A stretch of DNA of 9,950 nt, taken from positions 1 through 9,950 of the forward strand of contig JAFQNZ010000200.1 in the NCBI GenBank assembly GCA_017395715.1, written 5' to 3'. The position numbers were made by a program, and so were the translations under genes. Under the pieces are notes generated by a model. That model ran no database searches and was not told where the DNA came from. It saw nothing but the letters and a program-made list of their open reading frames with translations. This stretch comes from Clostridia bacterium. GTDB lineage: Bacteria > Bacillota > Clostridia > Oscillospirales > CAG-272. This document shows positions 6,271 through 9,950 of the stretch, one piece after another. Numbering within the stretch: position 1 is the first letter of the stretch; every line of letters starts with the position of its first letter.

Positions 6271-6936
6271 ATGATAGATATCAATCGTTACATGGAAAAA
6301 CTAATCGACTTACTCAAAGACCGTTTTGATTCTCGTCTTATCTATGTTGGCTTGCAAGGTAGTTATCTTCGAGGTGAAGCAACCGAAAACAGTGATATAG
6401 ACGTTATGGTTGTAATAAATAATCTTTCTGTCAAGGATCTCGAAATTTATCGTTCGCTCATTCAGTCTCTTGGGGATTTTGATAAATCCTGCGGCTTTAT
6501 TTGCAGCCGCGACGATCTCGCCAATTGGAATCCGCTTGAAATCTGTCATTTGCTACATACCACAAGGGATTATGTCGGAAAGCTTTCCGAACTTGTTCCC
6601 GCATATACCAAAGACGATATCAAAACCTTTATCAAAATGAGTGTCAATAATCTCTATCATGCGATTTGCCACCACTATGTCCATGCGGAATCGAATCACG
6701 ATATGGATAATCTTTCTTCTATATACAAAGGCGTGTTTTTCATTTTGCAAAATCTCTATTATCTCACAAATGAAACGTTTGTTGCAACTAAGAACGAACT
6801 GCTCTCTTTGTTAAAAGGTAAAGACCATGCTGTTCTCAAACGCTCTATTGAACTAAGTCAAGGAATCCCGCACAACTTAACAGAAAGCTTTGAACTTCTC
6901 TTTTCATGGTGTCAGGAAACGATAAAAAAAGCATAA
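6271..6936 (+). CDS. Nucleotidyltransferase-fold protein of unknown substrate
   Basis: A 221-residue protein with the pol-beta-type nucleotidyltransferase signature: GSYLRGEATENSDIDVMVV, where G30-S31 bind the nucleotide phosphates and D42 and D44 are the expected metal-binding acidic pair. The rest (about 95-221) is mostly helical, with a His-rich segment HAICHHYVHAESNHD near 129-143. Nearby families include aminoglycoside nucleotidyltransferases and the MNT part of MNT/HEPN toxin-antitoxin pairs, but no HEPN partner gene is adjacent and the protein is longer than a minimal MNT. The substrate could be a small molecule, RNA or protein. The AGGAG site (6261-6265) five bases before the ATG sets the start. 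It is a single-gene unit ending in a shared terminator, behind a patch that may mark an insertion. Confidence 0.8.
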   Translation: MIDINRYMEKLIDLLKDRFDSRLIYVGLQGSYLRGEATENSDIDVMVVINNLSVKDLEIYRSLIQSLGDFDKSCGFICSRDDLANWNPLEICHLLHTTRDYVGKLSELVPAYTKDDIKTFIKMSVNNLYHAICHHYVHAESNHDMDNLSSIYKGVFFILQNLYYLTNETFVATKNELLSLLKGKDHAVLKRSIELSQGIPHNLTESFELLFSWCQETIKKA

Positions 6937-6940
6937 AAAC

Positions 6941-6970
6941 AGCCCCGCCAATACGGCGAGGCTTATTTTT
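6941..6970. terminator. Bidirectional terminator between nucleotidyltransferase and SulP genes
   Basis: A GC-rich stem (6942-6949 with 6955-6962, one C-A mismatch, loop of five) is followed on the plus strand by TTATTTTT and on the minus strand by TGTTTTTA. It lies 4 bases after the plus-strand stop and 6 bases after the minus-strand stop, so it serves both convergent genes. Confidence 0.85.
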
Positions 6971-8225
6971 ATGCAGTTTTCTTGTTAGCAAGTTTTTTGA
7001 TCATGACAATCAAATAATGCACCGCAAGTCCTACCGCAATGGCAACCACAAGGTCAAAGACTACGGTTAAAACAAAGGTAAGCACAAGCACAAGGGTTTC
7101 GTAAATCGGCGTATTTTTGCAAATTGACACAAAATGACGCCACTCGCTCATGTTATAGGCAACCATAAAAAGCACCGCCGCGATGACAGGCATCGGTATA
7201 TAGGAGGCATACGGCATAAGTACCACAAGAACAAGAAGAAGCACAAGAGCGTGTACCATGCCCGAAATCGGCGAGCGACCGCCGTTCTTGACGTTTGCCG
7301 CTGTTCTGGCAATGGCACCGGTTGCGGGAATACCGCCAAAGAGCGCCGAACAGATGTTGCCGGTTCCCTGCGCGATCAGTTCGGTATTGGAATTGTGTTT
7401 GTCATCAATCATTTTGTCAGACACAACGCAAGAAAGAAGTGATTCAATTGCCGCAAGGATGGCAATGGTAAAGGCACTCGGAATAAGTTCCACAATCTTC
7501 CCTGCCTCAAATTTCGGAAGTGTAAAAGGCGGAAGAGAGGCACTGATGGAATAGAGATCACCGATGGTATTTACGGAAAGTCCGACGAGCGCTACAATAA
7601 TGGTAATAACAAGCACCGCAATCAAAGAGCTCGGAATCTTTTTGCTAATCTTGGGCCAAACAATCAGAATGGCAAGCGCAACAAGTCCCGTTCCAAGCGC
7701 CCAAGGATTGAATGTGGTGATCGAATGTGCAATGGCTTCGATCTTTTCCACTGCTTCAACGGCATTTGTCCCCTCTGCAAAGGTAAGACCAAGAAAATCC
7801 TTGATCTGACCGATCACAATCGTGATGGCAATACCCGAGGTAAAACCAACCGTAATCGTTTCGGGGATGTATTTGATGAGCGAACCGAGTCGCAAAAGCC
7901 CCATAATGATCAGCATGGCACCTGCCATGAGAGTGGCGATAGCAAGACCTTCAATGCCGTGCTGTGCCACGATACCCGCCACAATGGCGGCAAAGGCAGC
8001 CGTGGGACCCGAGATGTTAACGCGGCTTCCGCCAAGGAGCGCGATGACAAATCCAGCCACAATGGCGGTGTAAAGTCCTCGCTCGGGTGAAACACCCGAC
8101 GCAATGGCAAGCGCAATTGAGAGAGGGAGCGCAATGATGGCAACGATAACACCTGCCACAAGGTCAGAAACGAGCTGTTTTTTTGTATAGTTCTTGAATA
8201 CCTCAAATAGTTTTGGTTTAAACAT
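6969..8225 (-). CDS. SulP (SLC26)-family anion transporter lacking a STAS domain
   Basis: Integral membrane protein of 418 residues. The SulP core is clear from the first helix onward (DLVAGVIVAIIALPLSIALA near residue 22), followed by GGSRVNISGPTAA and LGSLIKYIPETITVGFTSGIAI. Further hydrophobic helices fill the protein to its end. Family members move sulfate, bicarbonate or other anions; the substrate cannot be assigned here. Most bacterial SulP proteins are 500-600 residues because a cytoplasmic STAS domain follows. This one ends just after the last membrane segment (HYLIVMIKKLANKKTA) at a natural stop and terminator. ATG 8225 is preferred over the in-frame ATG at 8261 because AAAGGAC (8234-8240) precedes it at good spacing and the protein then begins MFKPKLFEVF. 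Confidence 0.93.
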   Translation of the reverse strand: MFKPKLFEVFKNYTKKQLVSDLVAGVIVAIIALPLSIALAIASGVSPERGLYTAIVAGFVIALLGGSRVNISGPTAAFAAIVAGIVAQHGIEGLAIATLMAGAMLIIMGLLRLGSLIKYIPETITVGFTSGIAITIVIGQIKDFLGLTFAEGTNAVEAVEKIEAIAHSITTFNPWALGTGLVALAILIVWPKISKKIPSSLIAVLVITIIVALVGLSVNTIGDLYSISASLPPFTLPKFEAGKIVELIPSAFTIAILAAIESLLSCVVSDKMIDDKHNSNTELIAQGTGNICSALFGGIPATGAIARTAANVKNGGRSPISGMVHALVLLLVLVVLMPYASYIPMPVIAAVLFMVAYNMSEWRHFVSICKNTPIYETLVLVLTFVLTVVFDLVVAIAVGLAVHYLIVMIKKLANKKTA

Positions 8226-8261
8226 TTTTTTATATGTCCTTTTTCTTTTACTACAGAACAC

Positions 8262-8290
8262 ATTCTACACCTTTTTTTCAAAAAGCTCAA
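8262..8290 (-). promoter_or_regulatory. Promoter of the SulP gene
   Basis: On the minus strand TTGAGC (8290-8285), a 17-base spacer and TAGAAT (8267-8262). Just upstream of it lies a direct repeat of TTTTGAGAAA on the plus strand (8295-8304 and 8307-8316), 12 bases apart, which could bind a regulator of either divergent gene. I see no convincing -35/-10 pair for the plus-strand gene at 8384; TATACT at 8350-8355 is the best -10 candidate. Confidence 0.55.
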
Positions 8291-8383
8291 TAGGTTTTGA
8301 GAAAAATTTTGAGAAATGGTTGATTCGTATGTTTTTCTAAGGTTCTGAATATACTGTATAGGAATATATGTTTGAGGTGTGCT

Positions 8384-8908
8384 ATGAAACGACAGGTAGG
8401 ACTCTGGCAACTGATGGGGTTTGCTGTTACAGCGCTTAGCGGAACGCTGTTGCATTTTTTATATGGGTGGAGCGGCGAACAGGTATGGATTGCCCCGTTT
8501 TCGGGTATCAACGAGTCCACTTGGGAACACATGAAGATACTTTTTTGGCCTATGTTTCTCTATGCCATTGTGCAAAGCTTTTTCTTCAAAGACCGAAATG
8601 ACTTTTGGTGTATCAAACGCAAAGGGATTCTTGCCGGGCTTGTTTCGATACCTGTTCTCTTTTATACCTACAACGGCGTAATCGGAAAATCGCCTGATTG
8701 GATCAACATTGCCATTTTCTTTATTTCTGCGGCATTAGCCTATATTTATGAAACGAAGCTGTTTTTGGCTGACGAAATCGCTTGCAAACGCCCAAAATTT
8801 GCTTTTGCGATTCTCTCTTTCATTGCTGTTCTGTTCATCTTCTTCACCTTCAAAACGCCAGAAATCGGCATATTCAAGGATCCGCTGACGGGTACGTACG
8901 GTATCTAA
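8384..8908 (+). CDS. Small multi-pass membrane protein, DUF6512-like
   Basis: A 174-residue protein with about five hydrophobic segments (near 8-28, 50-68, 81-101, 107-126 and 139-156). The conserved-looking block FSGINESTWEHMKILFWPM (39-57) and the C-terminal end DPLTGTYGI resemble the uncharacterised DUF6512 family of clostridial membrane proteins as I remember it; this needs a profile search. The function is unknown. The start ATG 8384 has GAGG at 8374-8377; an in-frame TTG at 8372 is possible but would overlap that site. It is divergent from the SulP gene, with a 158-base shared upstream region, and ends at its own hairpin. Confidence 0.75.
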   Translation: MKRQVGLWQLMGFAVTALSGTLLHFLYGWSGEQVWIAPFSGINESTWEHMKILFWPMFLYAIVQSFFFKDRNDFWCIKRKGILAGLVSIPVLFYTYNGVIGKSPDWINIAIFFISAALAYIYETKLFLADEIACKRPKFAFAILSFIAVLFIFFTFKTPEIGIFKDPLTGTYGI

Positions 8909-8938
8909 AAGCCTGTGAGATTTATTCCCACAGGCTTT
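8908..8938. terminator. Hairpin terminator between the membrane-protein and SDR genes
   Basis: AAAGCCTGTG (8908-8917) pairs perfectly with CACAGGCTTT (8929-8938), starting at the stop codon of the plus-strand gene. The T-run is short on both strands (three bases inside the stem). It lies between two convergent genes, so it may serve both. Confidence 0.7.
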
Positions 8939-8980
8939 ACTGATTCAATCAGTTTGGCTTCACTATACTGTTTTCCATTC

Positions 8981-9694
8981 TCATCTCTCGTCAAGTCTCC
9001 AACCGCAATCACCATGGTAGATCATTTGCTTTGTCATGCCGCCGTCAATGCAGATGTTTTCCCCGGTAATAAAGCCTGCCATATCCGAGCAAAGATATAA
9101 CACCATGTTGGCAATATCGGGCGGATTGCCAACCCTCCCTACAAGCTGTTGCAGAGCGTCCGCGCCTTGATATACAGTATAATTATTGTCGATCCAACCG
9201 GGAGAGATCGAATTGACACGCACCTTGCCCGCAAGAGATACCGCAAGCGCGTGCGTCAACGCGGAAATGCCGCCTTTTGCTGCGGTGTAGCTTTCAGTTT
9301 CGGGTTGGCTCATTCTGTCACGAGAGGATGAAATATTGATAATACTTGCCCCTTGCGTCAAATAAGGCGCAAATAGTTTGGCAAGATAAAAAGGAGCTGT
9401 AACGCCAACTTTCAAGGCATATTCAAAGTCCTCGTAACTGCCGCCTGTAATGCCACACATTTTGGGAGCAGCGTTGTTGATGAGATAATCCACTCTGCCA
9501 TAGTCGGCAATCACTTGGTTCGCAAAAGCCTCAAGTGTATCTTTGTCGGCAAGATCACCCACAAAATAGACGTTGTCGATCAGATCGATCACGCAAACCG
9601 TTGCCCCTGCCGCACGGAAGGCTTCGCAAATGCACTTGCCAATCCCTCTCGCACCGCCGGTCACAACCGCAATTTTGTTTTTGAAATCAAACAT
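8981..9694 (-). CDS. Short-chain dehydrogenase/reductase (SDR)
   Basis: Classical SDR oxidoreductase of 237 residues with a Rossmann fold. The cofactor motif TGGARGIG is at 12-19. D37 at the end of the second strand suggests NAD(H) rather than NADP(H). NNAA is at 73-76, the catalytic Ser is in SSS (122-124), and YTAAK gives Y136 and K140. The usual Asn before the PF motif (catalytic tetrad) is replaced: residues 96-102 read VGVTAPF, with G97 where Asn is expected. The loop after D37 is short. The substrate is unknown. Ribosome binding site AGGAAG (9703-9708) lies 8 bases before the ATG. Its start overlaps the stop of the upstream acetyltransferase by 8 bases, suggesting translational coupling. 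Confidence 0.93.
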   Translation of the reverse strand: MFDFKNKIAVVTGGARGIGKCICEAFRAAGATVCVIDLIDNVYFVGDLADKDTLEAFANQVIADYGRVDYLINNAAPKMCGITGGSYEDFEYALKVGVTAPFYLAKLFAPYLTQGASIINISSSRDRMSQPETESYTAAKGGISALTHALAVSLAGKVRVNSISPGWIDNNYTVYQGADALQQLVGRVGNPPDIANMVLYLCSDMAGFITGENICIDGGMTKQMIYHGDCGWRLDER

Positions 9695-9950
9695 GGTTGG
9701 TTCTTCCTTTCTCCCAATCTTCCTTTGTCAAAAGCATCGCATGACCGGTGCGAATCTCACCGAGAAGACTCACTTCAAGACCTTCTGTTGTGTGATGATA
9801 AACAAATCCAAGCTTCTCCATCACGCGTCGGCTTTTGACGTTGCTATCGTAATAACCGCACCAAATACGATTCATTCCGAGCTCTTCAAAAGCATATCGG
9901 ATGAGTTCATACGAGGCTTCGGGAATTAATCCCTGCCCCCAAAAGGGCTT
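9687..9950 (-). CDS. GNAT acetyltransferase, C-terminal part (runs off window)
   Basis: An open frame of 87 residues without a start, continuing beyond the right edge. It reads KPFWGQGLIPEASYELIRYA, then EELGMNRIWCGYYDSNVKSR and RVMEKLGF. This is the acetyl-CoA-binding loop and C-terminal half of a RimJ/RimL-type GNAT N-acetyltransferase, with the typical N-x-x-S-x-R-V-x-E-K-x-G-F ending. The internal ATG at 9875 is not the start, because the motif extends upstream of it without a stop. The acceptor (protein N-terminus, antibiotic or metabolite) cannot be told. The last 8 bases overlap the SDR start. Confidence 0.88.
   Translation of the reverse strand, partial: KPFWGQGLIPEASYELIRYAFEELGMNRIWCGYYDSNVKSRRVMEKLGFVYHHTTEGLEVSLLGEIRTGHAMLLTKEDWEKGRTNHV

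Noticed and set aside
7910..8455. 181-residue minus-strand open frame over the SulP start
   Set aside because: Out-of-frame shadow of the SulP gene that also covers the divergent promoter region and the start of the plus-strand membrane protein.
1..9950. CRISPR array, transposase, integrase or phage genes
   Set aside because: No regularly spaced repeats and no protein motifs of these classes were found; the only integration hint is the partial tRNA copy.

Overview
This window looks like chromosomal DNA of an anaerobic, low-to-mid GC Firmicute (Clostridia). The evidence is strong AGGAG-type ribosome binding sites, sigma-A-like promoters, a lysine (L-box) riboswitch in front of dapA, clostridial-type DapB and LysA proteins, and a tRNA with an encoded CCA end. 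No species can be named from the sequence. Most of the window is housekeeping; no phage, transposase, CRISPR array or recognisable defence system is present.

Layout. (1) 16-1290: enolase, closed by a long hairpin (1310-1343). (2) 1311-1540, minus strand: a compact, apparently complete transcription unit (promoter, RBS, 42-codon ORF, shared hairpin) with a lipoprotein-like start and a possible frameshift. (3) 1632-5893: a lysine operon with consensus promoter, lysine riboswitch and mutually exclusive antiterminator/terminator, then dapA, dapB, lysA and a D-2-hydroxyacid dehydrogenase, closed by a hairpin at 5901-5930. (4) 5962-6130: a tRNA-Pro(CGG) gene with its own near-ideal promoter and a perfect 19-bp hairpin. 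(5) 6131-6252: a gene-free, hairpin-rich patch ending in a degenerate copy of the tRNA 3' end. (6) 6271-6936: an orphan nucleotidyltransferase. (7) 6969-8225, minus: a SulP-family anion transporter without a STAS domain. (8) 8384-8908: a small five-helix membrane protein. (9) 8981-9950, minus: an SDR oxidoreductase and, upstream and overlapping by 8 bases, the C-terminal part of a GNAT acetyltransferase that runs off the window.

How the genes work together. DapA, DapB and LysA catalyse the first committed step, the second step and the final step of the diaminopimelate/lysine pathway; the riboswitch should shut the operon when lysine is plentiful. The dehydrogenase sits 17 bases behind lysA inside the same unit, so it should share lysine control although it has no standard place in the pathway. 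The right half is a string of short, separately terminated units with no obvious joint function. The points most worth a second look are the minus-strand mini-gene, the tRNA-end duplication with its palindromes, and the lysine-controlled dehydrogenase.
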